A DNA stretch of 64,000 nt from Ceratopteris richardii (GCA_020310875.1 CM035417.1:110874648-110938647), one strand, 5' to 3'. Positions 42,513-57,200 are shown, numbered from the stretch's first letter. Translations and numbers: made by a program. The notes: a model not told the origin generated them from the sequence alone.

Positions 42513-44060
42513 TGTTAGAAAAGGATCAACCTTCCAGTAGGGAGCTTAAATCACAATAGATAAGAGGCATACGAATTGATGGCCACAAGTCACGGTTGGT
42601 CCCATCTCAGGAAATGGTAAGAAAATATCGTAAAACTTATTATTACACAATGTGACAGATATCATTAAGATCTATCCAACCATATACAACACTAAGATAT
42701 TTGACAAAGACATAGGGGCCAAAATCAAACCCTAATCTGTAAATGAAAAAAACTTTTTAATATGAAAAGTGATGTGAGACTCATCAATCTCTTGATAAAT
42801 CTATGTAGTTTTATCCTACACTCAATAAAACACTATTCTTGAAACTGAAAAATACCAAGAGAAAGACAAAAACATGTTCCATGATTCACGATAGATTTTC
42901 CACCAAAATTTGCAGAGACAGCTTTTTCAGCTTTCGTAAGACTTTTATAGCAAGAGAAAACATAAACTATATAATGACATAATGTTCAGCACATGTTTTC
43001 ATGACTTCTTGGAGCCCTTCAAGAGGTAGAACTTAGAGGAGGTGTTTTCATCAACTTGGAGGGGTGATATTGTGTTGTCTTCATCATCTGCTAGTTGTGC
43101 AATAGCTTGGGGCTTATCTCCTTTTTGTGCAATAGATCATCTAAACTATGCAGTTTGTGACGATTTGGAGATTGTGGATTTATGGACAGCTTGTTATTCT
43201 TGCATATTTATCAGGAGCATGTTTGGTTATGTTTCCTATAATAGCATGGCATACTATATTTCTATCTATCCTTCCAATTACTATACTTTGTTGAAAAGAT
43301 TTGGGGATGGGTGAGTTCCCTTTCTGATGCGTGTTATGAGAGTGCTCTTCATGTCTAAGGTTCTTGTGTGTGAAGGTGGATACTTAGTATAATTTGTGAA
43401 AATTAAAGAGGTATCTAAATCAATAATAGTAATAATATCTTCCATGTCTAAGAGATATAGCTGCTTAGCATACTCCCCTAGTGTCAAGCTAGGACATGAT
43501 TGTTAGAAAAATAGAAACCTTGCACAAGGGTGCTCAATTTGCAGTAGATAAAATTCATAAAAATGAAAACTTTTTACTACATAATGTGATAGAGCTTATT
43601 GAGATCTATCATATCCTATATTACTAGGGTATGTAACAAAGATAAAATGAAACCCTAATTTCACACTTGGAGTGAAAAGCAATACGATACTTGTCAATAT
43701 TTTAACAAATCTATGTAATTTAATCCTATGTTGAATAATAGACCACTTGGAAACTCAAAAATATGAAGACCAAGATAAGAAAAATTGTGCTCCATAATTC
43801 ACTGTAGATTTATGTGCATATTGTTTTTAACTTTTTGTAAAACTTGCATAGCAACAAAAACAAATGCTATATAAATGCGTAGTGCTCAACACATTTTTCA
43901 TCATCTTTTGGAGCTCTACAATGTGTGTAGTAGCTAATAACTTATCTATTTTTGGAGGGGATCATATTCAATTTTGGATTTCGTGAAGATTAGGAGATTG
44001 TGGAGTTATGGATAGCTTCTTATTCTTGTACTTTATCTATGCTATCTTGTAACTTCCTCT
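42513..44060. repeat. pair of diverged direct repeats (LTR-like)
   Basis: Segments starting TGTTAGAAAA at 42513 and 43501 align, with substitutions and gaps, for about 550-700 bp (shared words: TTTATAGC/TTGCATAGCAA, TGTTCAGCACATGTTTTCATGA/TGCTCAACACATTTTTCATCA, GGAGATTGTGGATTTATGGA/GGAGATTGTGGAGTTATGGA). They interrupt a minus-strand copia integrase, so they are probably the LTRs of a small or internally deleted element. The outer right boundary is unclear. Confidence 0.5.
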
Positions 44061-44149
44061 ACTTCAACATCAAATGAAAATGAATGTATCTAGAGCTTTG
44101 ATCCTTTCATCTCTCTCGTGGTTTGTCTATTCTCCATGTTTGTATATTA

Positions 44150-44700
44150 ATTTATATTGGATAAAATCAATAATCTTTTCTTAAAAGGGAGTCTTTGGGT
44201 TTTACCTTAAATGCAACTCTCAATATTTAAGTTAGCTATATGTAATTCCAGATGTGATCTAACCATATAATGCTTCTTCAAAGTAATTAGGCCTTTGGAC
44301 TTTAAATGTCCTTATATATATTTTTCCAAAGTTCCAAGTCCTTTGAGCTAGTGCTACCTTGAACTTCAAGGGAATATCTTATCTCTCATAATACACGTAA
44401 TACCTTCAAATTTCACGCTCATAGAAAGAGATCAAATTTCTAGAGATATTAGGCACATGATACATAGCATTAAGAAGTAACTAACTAGTCCCACTCTTAA
44501 GTCTCCAAATTAATAGATCTTATTATTACCAAAAGGAGAAATTTGTTATTTGTGTAAGCCACCACCAAAAGAAGTAACTATATATAGCATTAGGAAGTAA
44601 CCAACTAGTCCCACTCTTAAGTCTCCAAAGTAATAGATCTTATTCTTACCAAAAGAAGAGATTTGTTATTTGTGTTACTTGGACTAGATGAATTAATCCT
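44150..44700 (-). pseudogene. copia protease/pre-integrase remnant, minus strand
   Basis: Minus-strand words MYHVPNISRNLISFYE and (after stops) ESC..GK.QRLPF fit the segment between copia protease and integrase. A 118-bp part is duplicated in tandem (about 44457-44690; shared AACTAGTCCCACTCTTAAGT). Confidence 0.5.
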
Positions 44701-46970
44701 CAAGAGCAAATATTTATGCAAGGTAATGTTCTTGGAGGTACTACTCTCCAATGATAAAATATTAGATAAAAAGAATATTAGGCTCCTCTTCTTCTAAATT
44801 GTGATTGTGAAAATTCAAAGTCTTATTCACATTCCCTTACCATATAGGCATCCTCTAACTTATTCTTCTAATTGTTACAATCATGTAGAAGGAAAAAAAC
44901 AATGTACATCATAAATAATGAGGATAGTAATGGCCCCAATCGAGATATGATTTCACAAATAATATAAGTTTGATATCAAATATAATCTGCACTATGTTTC
45001 ATGTCCCACAATAAATTTCACATAGATTTGACGTACAATAAAAAGAGAAGCTTCAATCAAGCTAAAAAACCCTATCACTATAGAATATATTGGAGCAATA
45101 TCAAAACAATATTAGCATAAATATGTAACAACATTCAACCACTCTATGCATTCCTAATGAGAGATGTCTAGCTATAACATACAATGTCACCATATCATAT
45201 TATTTTGATGTGGGCCCTATATTTGTGTGCTAATTTAGAAGATACTTATTGTAGAAAGATGTTGATATTCATTTTCTTGTAAATCATAATGGTACATAAG
45301 GTGAATATATTGAATATGTACAAGAAGAAAAACTTCCAATTAAGCACTTGATATTTGAGTTGAGCTCACAATTTATTTGCATTAAAACCATCAACTATAG
45401 CTCACCATATATTATTCAAATCAAATCCATGAATGAATATAATGAATTACTCCAAGGACAAAAGAATAACTTAGATTTTCACATATAACAAAAAACACTT
45501 TATAACGGTAAGGATGTGTTTCCTTTGAGTGAGTACAAACTTGAGCATAGAAAGCTTGCAAAAATACAAAATTATTATTGATAAAATGATAAAGTACACA
45601 TGTTAAGAAAAGTATTAATTGAAAACATTCATTTCAAGAGAAAGGACCTTATAAACTTACTGAATGATGATAGTTTTGGGAAGGAGAATTTACTTAGGTG
45701 CATAACCTTAAGAACCTTAATAATCTCCATTGTGATAAGATACAATTGGTGGAAAATGTCAAAATCATTTTTGAGATTGAAGCATAGAGACATAAACCAT
45801 GATAAAGAGCTAAGTAATTTGTAGGAAAAAATAATCAATCTCTTTGCACTAGAAACTTCTACACATCATTGTAAAAATAGTATATGATAGATGTTAATTA
45901 CATAATTTTTATTCAATTTCAAATCATAGATATATTAACAATTGAAAATACATTTAGTGTATTTAAATACCGATCATTGTAAAAATAGTATATAATAAAA
46001 TATGAATTACATAATTTTTATCCAATTTCACATCATAGATATAATTATAATTGAAAATACATTTAGTGTATTTAGATACCTCAGCTTGGATCAACCATTT
46101 CATCAATGATTTTATTTTGTTAGAAGACATGTAAATTGTGAATTCCTTGCAATAATTTAAGTTTTCTTCTTTAGATACATTGTATTTTCGAAATCAACCT
46201 CGAATTCTATCCACATGTTAATTAGACGTTTCTTGAAGGAAAGTACAACTCTTATGTTTATTATGGGTTCAAATATCCTCAAACAAGAAATTGATTCATG
46301 ACATTCTTATGTTTATGGAAATGGAGGTTATAAAAATATAGAACTTGAATAAGGTAACATTTGGAAAGTATGAAGTGTATTTGAATTGATATCCAAATAT
46401 TGTGCTTATTTTAGGATTTTAAATCCATTTAGATAATAAATCTATTAATCTAAGATGCTTTCTTGTGGTCTATAAAGGATTTGAAAATACATAATAAATC
46501 TAGTGTTTCTCCCTTAATCAAATCCACTCTTGCACCTAAACTAGGAGGTTCAAAGTCAAGTAAGATCATAGAAGATTCATTTTCATAAACTCCAATTTCA
46601 AAAAAGAGTACCTTCTCTTTTATCAAAAGTGTAATCCTATCTACAAATACATTGGTAGAAAAATCATGAATAGAATATGTGAAGTAGATGAAATCAAAGA
46701 GATCACAAGATTTATTTATATATCTTAAGATAATCTAATAAAGGATTTCTTGACCAAATTTCATTTTCGAATCTCTACAAAATTCAAGTAGATAATTGAA
46801 AGTTATAAGATAATAAAATAAGATCTTTTGTAGATCATTAGAACCCTAGAGAAGGAACACAACCAATAAGAAAGGGACCTTATAGAATCCTCTATTAAGA
46901 AGGGCCAATATTGAATATAGAAAGTTCAAAGCAATACCTTTGGAACTCTAATGTTATGCTTGGATTGGAG
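44700..46970. other. AT-rich region without genes; one tandem duplication
   Basis: No recognisable coding sequence. A roughly 107-bp unit (CATTGTAAAAATAGTATATGATAG...CATTTAGTGTATTTA) occurs twice at about 45868-46080. Small frames at 45600-45838 have no family features. Confidence 0.5.
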
Positions 46971-47148
46971 TGAAAATGAATGTTCATTGGAATGTTAGAA
47001 ATGTAATGGAAAATCATGTAAAAATGCAAGTGTTTAATTTCCATTGTTTCTAACAACCCCCTTGTAATACACTCTTTCTTGTGCTTGCAAGATCCATCTC
47101 TTTCTTGTGTTGTTTCATGTGATTTCCTAATCCCCCAAACTCAAACAA

Positions 47149-49293
47149 TTAGTATCAAAACAAGTCACTACCTCTTGAGGTGCATGGTCAAAACACAATT
47201 GCTTACTATCCGAGATCACTAATAAAAATGATTTCCCAATACCTCTTGAAAAATTACAAACATTAAAAGTGTATGTGATCACTAAGGAGTTGAGAATGTT
47301 GGAGGTTCAAGTTCTAGCGGAGTTACTATTTTGGGTCCTCTTGTAATTCTGATTTTGATGATGTGAGGTACACTACTAGCACCCAAAATCATGTCATTAA
47401 AAAATATCCTAATGTTGATGTTAAAGAGGAAAAGAGGAAAGAACAAAGAATGCCTATTGGAAAAACTTTTGTTTTTAAAGATAAATAAAAAAGTTTGTAA
47501 AAAATCAACTACACAATGTACTTATGACCCATTATCACATGTTCATTATACCTCACATGTGGACTTGGATGCTTGGTACTTTGATAGTGCGTTGACAAAA
47601 CATATCAGCTCTCAATGTAGAATTTTCATCTCACTTGATCCTATCGGTGATGCATAGTGTCACATGCACAAACAAATCCTCATTTCTTGTCATGGAAGCT
47701 TGAAGAATCATCCTTACTAATACTAATGGTAGTGCATCCGCATTGTCAAGAATAATTTATTATCAATATCAAAACTAGCAAATATTGGGTTGGTGGTAAA
47801 TTTTGTTGCTAGTGGTTGTACATATTATGTGCTTTCATATGGGGATACAATCATTAAATCTAGTGCATTGTACCTTGCGATGTACAAGCTCACAAAATAT
47901 GGACAAAATGTGGATGCCAATGCATGAATTTCGCAAGTCTTTTATGATTGAAAACATTTGATAGAGTTTCCTCTTTGCCTAAGCTTTAGGCACCCTTCAA
48001 ACATGTATGTGACGGCTGCATATTGGGTAAGATTTGGTGTTCTTCATTTCCAAAAGATGGTATAATAAGAGCTGAATTAAAATTAGACCTTGTTCATTGT
48101 GAATTTTGTGGTCCTATGTAGTCACAATCATGTAGGAATTAACTTCACTTCATGAAATGTATTGATGAATTCTCTGGCCCTGCATGAGTCTACCCATTAA
48201 ATTCAATCTACCCATTAAATTCAATTTTCTAAGTATTTATGTTCTTGAAATAGTTCTTGGTTATGGCTGAAACTTCATAAACAAATAAAATGGGCAGCCT
48301 CTATTCTAATTAGGGGGATGCATATATCGTTTGAATTCAATGCATTTCTTGCTAAACATGGGATAAAACCCCAATCTTGAGTGTCGAAACCACAACAAAA
48401 TGGCTTTGTGAAGAGAAAAAATAGGTTTATCATGGAAATGGCAAGGGGTATGGTCAATAGTAGTCAAGGTTTTTACCTCATATATTTTTGTCTAAGGCCA
48501 TAATGTGTGATACATATGTACTTAACACATGTTCTATAAAAGAAGTATGGTCTATAACTCCTTATCAAGCTTGGTATGGTCACAAGCCAGCTTTTGCTCA
48601 TCTGGATGCTCTTGGTTGTCCAGAAAATGCATTATTTCTTGAGCCACCTACAAGACATTTTTTGAAAAGGATATGAAATATAATTTTTTGGTTATAATTC
48701 AGACAACAAAGATTATCACCTATATCACCCACAAACTAAACACATTCCAACCAGCCATAATGTAGTTTTTTGTAGAGGTTGTTCTCTAGCTATTATTCTC
48801 ATGTATGAAAGAGAGAACAATGAGCTTAAAGGATGTGTATGATGCATTACTTTTTCTTTTCACTAGAGGAAAATGCAATGTATCTCCCAACGAGGCTTAG
48901 TAATGAGAGAGTGGACATTATGAAGCAAAATCTATGTCATAATGGTTGGTGCGAGCTTTGTGAGATAGTAAGTTAGATGCACCTTTGCTTTCTCATAGTT
49001 CTTCATGCTTCAATGGGGCTTCCTTTGCACTTGAATGCTCTAAAGACTAAAATACTTGTAATCTAGACTTTTTGATGTCACTGAACTTCTTGCATTTGAT
49101 GGAGAATGAGCTTTAGAAAATTGGATGATTACTCTCTAATTTTTATATGAAGCTATTATGAAGAATGGGGTCTTTTTATGACTTGGCTCATGGAAACAAG
49201 GCCATTGGAACTAAATGGGTCTATAAGTTGAAAAGAAATCCTAATGATAGTAATGATCACTATATGGTGAGGCTTGTTGCTAAAGTTTATTGT
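47149..49293 (+). pseudogene. copia element A (plus), decayed and 3'-truncated
   Basis: A worn primer-binding site (TTAGTATCAAAAC, about 47151) is followed by a stop-laden polyprotein: protease WYFDSALTKHISS (about 47569; the catalytic DSG is DSA), a pre-integrase region, integrase pieces with ITPYQAWYGHKPAFAHLDALGC (about 48560), and RT start KAIGTKWVYKLKRNPND and VRLVAK (49200-49280). It ends at 49293, where an LTR-like sequence starts. It is the same family as the copy at 56.65-61.46 kb. Confidence 0.75.
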
Positions 49294-52200
49294 TGTATAG
49301 AAACATGGATACGAAAACTTACTATACATATTCTGATTAAAATCTTGGAAATAATGTTATGTTCTAGTTGAATCTAGGGATATATGTATTTACAATTCAA
49401 GGGTTTTGAGCCCTAGGATATAGTTTCCTAAGGGTATGCTCTTTACTCCTTCATGAAGCATGTGACCCCTTTAGACTTGCGTCAATGATTGTTTTCCATA
49501 GCTTCCATTGCCTTTGCATACATACATAATTGAAGCATAGGATAGGATGTTAATTATTGATATGGTTCAAGTGCACATACGAAGAAAATGTATTTTAAGA
49601 TTTGAACAGCAAGCATACAAAACTTGAAAAGAATTCAAGCATCTCAAGTGTTGAATGTATGTGCACATTCTCTTTTTCTGGAAAGGATGGGATCAATGCA
49701 CAAATTTTGGTCCAAAGAACTCCTTTACACAATTTAAGTTTCCTTTTCATTATGACATTTCTAAATGCACAAAATCATGTGCATTATAATGATGATGCAT
49801 AGAAAGGAACCACATGCATTATGTTTGTGCACAAAAAGAGACACAAGAGCATGCAGTGCATGGATGCTAAGAATATTGGACGCAAAGGTTGCTCAAATCA
49901 TTGATACCATGAAAATACATGCATTTGAATGTAAGTACATGCATTTACATTGTTTAAGAATCCACTTCGATTTTCAATAAGATGCAATTAGTTAATTGAC
50001 AAGTTTACATTTGAATGGTAGCAAGACTTTTGGGAAAAAGGAAATCCAAAGTATCTGCAAAATCATGCTAGCTAGATTTTGCAAGTTTACTATTCATTCT
50101 CAAAATGATTCTTATGCTTAATGTAAAAATTTAGATTAACTAATGAGTATGCCTTCGTTCATAAAAGATTAAGCAAAAGAAGGGGAAGCATGCAAATCAA
50201 AAGGAGCTTAAGTTCTCAAGTTTCATTTGGAAGTTTGGATAAATGCATTTTCCATGGTAATGGTAAGGAGATAATGAATATGTAAGTGGAAATCATCCAA
50301 AAATGTATTTCTTCAATGACTTATAATATTTGTTTGAGAATATTTTTAGATCAAACCCTTTCAATACAATGTCAAACCAAAGTATTGTATACACTACTTT
50401 AAGAGAACCTAGAGTATTCAATGCCAATTTTAAGTATAAGAGATACTTAGATATAGATGTTTGAAAAGGTTAAAAAAGAAAATCTTAGCGAAATTACAAG
50501 AGAACACACTTTTTCTGGCTTGATTTCTCATGTACCCTAAGTGGAATGCTTCTTCAACATAGTTTTAGAAAGTTTCATGTACATTTTGATACAAATATCT
50601 TACTTGGATCCACTAAAGGCATTAATGGAAATGAACTCGAAACTAAAACTAATTCTCGTGTTAATTAAAGATAAATGTGTTTATTAGGGATCACTTCAAG
50701 AATTGGATCTTACTTGGCTCAGGAGCTTTCCCAAAAAAGAAGTTAAAAATCGTAAATATGTAAAGACAAGTGCACATGGAGGAACCTAAAGAAGATGCTT
50801 GGTTAAATACCAAAAATATGCTCGAAAAGACAAGTGCACATTGAGGCACCTAAAGAAGATGTTTGGTTAAATACCAAAAATATTCTTGAAAAGGATTCTT
50901 TCAAGGTTCATACAAGTATAAGATTTAATGAAGATTAGAGTTCTTGGATAAATAGCATGATTCATAGCACTTTACACCATAGTTCTGAATGAAGCTATAT
51001 ACTTTACTATTTTTGAGGATGAAAACTCTTTAAATGGAGAAGGAAAGATTGCCAAAACTTTAAAGAATTGGTGCAGCTGTTTCCTTGAGAATAGAATCAT
51101 GGATGAAGCTATTAGGGTAGAAGAAGATATGTTAGTTCACAGATGTTAAAAAAGAAGTTTCTCAAAAAGAAACCTCATGGCATGTTGAAGCTAGTGAAAG
51201 TGGGATCCCATCAAGGTTAGAAAAGATTTTGGAAAGGTGGTTTCAACCACAAGGCTTGATAGAGAATGCCAAAGCTTAGACTTCTCTAAAGATAGATGAA
51301 CGTGAAAGGTAGAAGTTTGAATTCCCAATATGTAGCCTACAACTATGACATGGAGTAATTAAGTTTGTAAAAGGTGAAACTTATGTCTATGTACCCTCAA
51401 AAGGGTTTAATAGAAGAGAGGTGTAGGAGCATTAGTGGATGCCTAGCCTTAAACAATAGAGAGGTTCCTAAAAGGACCTAGGATAACTATTTAAAGTTTT
51501 GGATAAAATTGAATCTAAAGACAAGAATAATCTCTTGTCACTACAAACTGGTTCGCTAAGAACCAATAAAAATATTGAATATGAGAAATTGAAAAAATAT
51601 AAATCTAATTTGTTTAAATACCTTATAAAAGTACGAATAATGTTGATACATCAAGTGGAATAGTTTAAAGCTTCCAGATAAGCATGAATAAGATCATAGA
51701 ATGATCTTATAATGAAAGCAATAGAAAAATAACCAAGATAGAAAACATAGAGGTGATTCCTTCACTTCAAATTCTTTTAAAGGATTAAAGTAAAAGGTAC
51801 TATAGAAAACGTTCTTCTACTTTAAGAATAATATCATCCACGCATTAGGGTTGAATATAAAATAGGGTGGTATGGGACACAAGATTTTATATTCACATTA
51901 ATGTAGGAATAATGTTATCTTATATCAAACCTTGAAACGGTGGATATCTTTTACACTTGGACACATTATAGTGGAATTGAATCCTAATGGAAACTAGAAC
52001 TTCATAGATCAAGATGAAGTATGAGTTGGTCAATGTGATAACCTAAAGTTATTTCAAGAACCCATAGAGAAAGAATATGTAAAGGATGAAGTAAATAAAC
52101 TTCCATGATCCTCGTTTATGGATTCTAGTAAGATCATTGTTCTCTTACTTAAGTTGTGATACTTCAAAGTAAAGATTTTATAGTTCTTTATCAAAAATAC

Positions 52201-54100
52201 CATACGCATTTATGAAGAAAAAGATCCTTGAAAAATCCTTTCAAAATAACATAGACTAAGATACTCCAAAGAACCTTGTTGATAGTACAAATAGTTGAAC
52301 CGTTAATTCACTCAAACCTATGCACCGATTTTCATTCTAGTTTAAAGAAGTCTTACGATATTGTGAAAGTAATTAAGTTATTTGAAGCATTATTGTTTAA
52401 AAGTGAAGTAAAACATCATCAATAATTACAAAAGCTCAATGGCTCAAGACATAGATGTTTGATACCACACTAGAGTTTGGTGTTTATATGATGGTTTAAT
52501 TTTACTCAAATGGAATTTATGAGAGTTTAGTTTATCTCCCAAAAAGATTGATATAGTACTACAAAATCTTAATTTTAATAGATCTACAAAAACTTAAAAT
52601 TTTGAGTCTCATTGTGTTTTAATTGAATCAAGTTTAGCATCTTAGAAGTTTAAACCAATCACAACAAGTTTAGATTCTTCCTTCTCGCTTCTATGAAGCT
52701 TGGACTTACATTTGAAAATATCTTTGAGTCATTTCTAGATTAGGTTTAGTTGGATGGAATAGTTGATAAAATGAAACATGATAGATAAATCTTCAGTCTA
52801 GAACATATTCAATATAAAAACATGCTGAAGTGTAAGATGAATTATTGATTTACTAAGCTTTGCTTCAAGTTCGGTACTCATAGAAAACATCAATGGATGA
52901 AGAAGGATTTTAGAGTTCCCTAAATGTTTTGTGTAAATGTATTCAATATAAAAACATGCTGAAATGTAAGGTGAATCATTGATTTAGTAAGTTTTGTTCA
53001 AGTTCGGTACTCATAGAAAAGTACTCATAGAAAACATCAAAGGATGAAGAAGGATTTTACAATTCCCTAAAAAAAGTTTGAGTAAAATCTTGAAGAGAAA
53101 AGAGATTAGGAATCACTTATAGTTTTGATGATTCCCAAGAAGTGAAGTCTTTGCGAAAGTTTCATAAGATGATTCACTTGCATTTGGTTTGTTCAAGTTC
53201 AAGTTGTTTGCCCAAAAACTAAATGAAACACTTATTTCCTATTATACCATGATTCTTAAAGCCTGATTGGACCTAGCAGTCCTCTGCTACCAAGAAAAGG
53301 CTAAGTGGATGTTGGTGAGAAGTGGAACCTACTAAAAAAACATCCATGTTTTCGGCCAACATTAATTTCATTTTTTTTTCCAAGCCAAATTGAATTCAAA
53401 GAGAGTTCTCAAAGTCTTGAACTAGTAAGAAATGCACCTATTTTGCTAGGTCCATCCACAAGTGGTGCACATAAATGGACCAAGTTAGCAATTTAGCTAG
53501 AGATACTTTGAATGCACCTACACATGTATGTTCTATGGATGCCAAATGTGCACATTTCAAAACAGTGAATTAGGCAAGGATAATTAAATCCACCCTTGTC
53601 ATTCTTTCTATAATTCTCTCTTGATTGAAGTTTTCATGTGCAAAGCTAAATGATGCTTATTATGATTTGGGTAGAGATCAACACATACGTGGACTCTCCT
53701 AAATATTAGATCAAGCTCAACATAGAATCCATTCAGATAAAGAGAGGAATCAGAGAGATGAAGACCATGATCGACAAGACTAATCATGTGGCGCGGTGGA
53801 ATAGTGCACATAATATACTTCCATATATTTTCGTGGACATAAACATTTTAAGGGGGTGAGAATTTTGTATAAAAACTGGTTTCGAAAGGCAAAAGATATG
53901 GATCCCAAGGTTTGGAATGTTGGAAACAACCGTTGGGTTCTAGTTGAGGGCCTAGATTTGTACTTGCAATTGCAAGGTTTTGACCCTTAAAATTTTTTTT
54001 CATATGGATATAAGCTTTAGCTCTTAGGGGAGCTTGTTAAGCCTTTGGACTCACACATACAAGCATGTGACATATTCGTTTAGAATCCATATAAAGATCA
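49294..54100 (+). mobile_element. putative decayed gypsy-like LTR element
   Basis: TGTATAGAAACATGG at 49294 and TGTATAAAAACTGG at 53866 begin weakly similar stretches (at least 200 bp; shared GTTCTAGTTG, TTTTGA.CCCT, CATGTGAC). The second is preceded by ACATTTTAAGGGGGTGAG, which resembles the 3' polypurine region of plant chromodomain gypsy elements. The words VARWNSAHNI and DINILRG just before may be the worn pol end. The inside has no intact ORF but has tandem duplications at 50758-50895 (about 66 bp) and 52805-53070 (about 131 bp). The right end is not defined. Confidence 0.4.
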
Positions 54101-56649
54101 TGTAATTTCATATGATTTCCAAGGTTAGAAGCCCTTGCATTGGCATCCATGTTGATGGATGCTAATACAACCTTTACACATATAATATACGTTATTCTTG
54201 CATTAAAAACATTGGCTGCATACAAAGGAGAAAGTATCATCTCGACTAACTAAGTTTGACCAAGAGAGTCCCTCAAATAGGGAGTCTTTATAGTTTTGTA
54301 TATGCATGCATAGAAAGAAAACTTCGTGAGTGTTTGAAATTAAAAAACACTAACAATAATGGGGTAAATTATCATAATTCATCACCAATTTTATGTATTT
54401 TACCCTCATGAATGCCTATAAGGCATAAACTATAATATAACGTTTTGTGAAGTGCACTCCTTATGGTTGATGTGTCTTTTGATTGCTCCCTTCAATCTTC
54501 AATTTCACTTCAGCCATCAAAACTTGAGGTTCAACATTCATCCCTTGATGATCGAGATTGATACCTGATAGTCGACAGGTAAACTTCAAATTTCTTGAGT
54601 CATTTTTTGTGGTAGTGAAGGGATGTTTGATAGATAGAATTTCATCCGTATCATAATCTAATTTCAATCATTTGTTACATATCATGGTCTGAAATCTCTC
54701 TACATTTTTCCTTTATCATGATTGGGATTGTTCTTACAGATTTAGACTCTCGTACACTAGAGACAAGTGTGACATTGACTGTTTTGACATGTATAAGTCT
54801 GAAGAGAAATTCTTACAACATTCTTTTATCCGATTCCAAAGGTAATATGTTCTTACATGTTCTTACACATTGCACATGCAAATTGCACATTATTACTATC
54901 CGATATGTATTCCATGGAGGTAACTGCATAAAATTGTGTAGACATCCTCATGAACTATAGATTTGCTAAATTCTTGGGAAAGCTAAAATTTCATCTAAAT
55001 TTATCTCTAACTAAACAATATCATTGAATAGTCTCCATGCACAATCAACTTAACACATCCTAAAACTCTCATGAATATGCTTCTAACACATCTAATATTG
55101 TGTTGGATAGAGTGATGAGAATAAGAATGAGCCTCTTTCAAATACTATGGAGAAGAAATGATATTTATTTCTTAGAATTAGATAAAGAGACACACTCTTC
55201 ATAGTGCTAATCACATGCCATGTAAATTATATATTTTGTTCAAAGCAAAAGACTTTACTAGCTACAATTGGAGCCAAGAAAAACAATAACAAAGATTCTT
55301 CCATCACTAAATCTAACTGAACATGGTCAAGAAATATTAGAATAATGAAATCTATATTGTTTTCATAAGAATGAATATAAAACTATTTAAGTTAAAACAA
55401 ATAGAAAAAGAAATTCCTAATCTTAGAAATCAAGAAAATGAGTGTAGATATAGAATAGGAAGAGAATAGAAACCGTTATGAGGTTATAAGATACTAAACC
55501 TCCATTAAAGCTTCATTTCAATCACATTGTGTATCCTATGCGGATGGTGCAATAAAATTAATGTAGACTTCTAGGAGACAAAAAAATCATGGCATCAAGA
55601 AGATGGTACGCAAAGTGATTACCATGCCCTTAAAATTCTATACATTTGTCTCAAGAAAAGATAATTCCATGAGAATTTGTAGATGTTGGGATAGCTGGGA
55701 GTCAAGTCCTATGAAGAATGGTATTGATATATATTTCAAATAATCTTATGGTCATATCAATCATCAACAGTTGTATCTCAATGTCACGTCATCAAGGGTT
55801 TATGAGAAAACAAATGATGCACATCCACTATCAATGAATTTATGGATCAATTTTTCCTATCCTTACTCTTTGGGATTGAAATTTGTAAAGAATCTAGAAT
55901 GTATACAAGTAAAACCTACTAGTTTTTGTGAAAATTATGAAAAAACTAACAATGGTCAAGATAAGACATTATCAGACCTTCAAATCTAATAAAATTTTGG
56001 GAGACAGTATATTTATAAGAAACTGCATTTGAAAGACCATGCTTTGAAATTTCTAGAGATCTTCTTATTTTATTCCATGTAAAATGCTCCACTTTGTCGA
56101 TCGGGTCCTCCAAAACTTGTCACCACCTCCACTTTTTATAAGCTTTTACTCAACATTATTTGAACCTCAGAATTTTCTCAACTATTGTAAGCTCATATCT
56201 CATACCCATTGATGGAGTATATAGTCTCAAATATTAAGCTTGAATAAAAGAACTCTCTAATGAATCTTCATGTAGGCTAGTACAATGACACAAACTTGAG
56301 ACTTTTTAGTGTTAAATAAATTTTTGGCTAGTACTTCATGAATATATAATAGATCCTTCGAAATTTTAAAATCTTTGCAATATCAATGTAATCATTCTAG
56401 AATGTCTCTCTACTATCGTTTCCAAGATAGGATAACCATTTTCCACACACTAAACATGTTAAGATGGACACAAAAGCGTTTCTTAATTCCAAAGCATAGA
56501 AGGTTAGATTAATAGAGTTATACATTTGATGTAGAACTCCACACAATATCAAATGAGAACAAATAAAGAAAAAATTTAGTCGTATTATTATGACGAAAGG
56601 AAAAAAAATACTTAAAGTATTCACCAAGATAGAGAGGAGATGAATTCAA
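54100..56649. other. AT-rich region without genes
   Basis: No supported gene. About 55570-55700 resembles 12940-13060 (shared ATCATGGCAT, CCATGAGAA), an old dispersed repeat. Short frames at 54037-54960 and 55771-55989 lack family features. Confidence 0.4.
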
Positions 56650-57200
56650 TGTTGATACATTTAGGTAGTGATGTGTATGTACACACTAGGACTGTCGAGG
56701 CACTTTTTTGTCTCTTTAGGAGGTTTTTTTCCATGGCTTGTATATATGCCTATAATCCTAATGGATTACTTATCTTTGTACAATCTAGTGATAATGCATT
56801 CAGTATTGCATGTTGTGCTCCAAGCTTCTTCTTCTCCCTTGTGCTCATCCCATGCTTTCGGAGACCTCAAACTCCCACAATTCCTATCAGAGAAGATCTC
56901 CGTTTCATCTAGGGCATCGTCCACACCCCTCTGATCATAGTCTCATAGTCGCATGAAATTTGGTTAGCATACTCAAGGTGGTGTCAAAATGGTTGAGCTC
57001 ATTTCGACCTCTGAACGCACTATCATGGTGCTTGTATAGAAAATTTCGTTGTTTTGTGCCAAAAATATATAGAGACTTGGGTTCGCCAATATAAGCATCT
57101 TGAAGTCTACTGTAGGTTTAGCACAAGTGAATAGGGTAGTTCTATTCAATGTTTTGATATACAATTATTTTTTTGCATCAAGGTATTTTAGTTAGTGGCC

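Noticed and set aside
43042-43314. A 90-codon plus-strand ORF
   Set aside because: Low-quality composition, and it lies inside one of the two LTR-like direct repeats.
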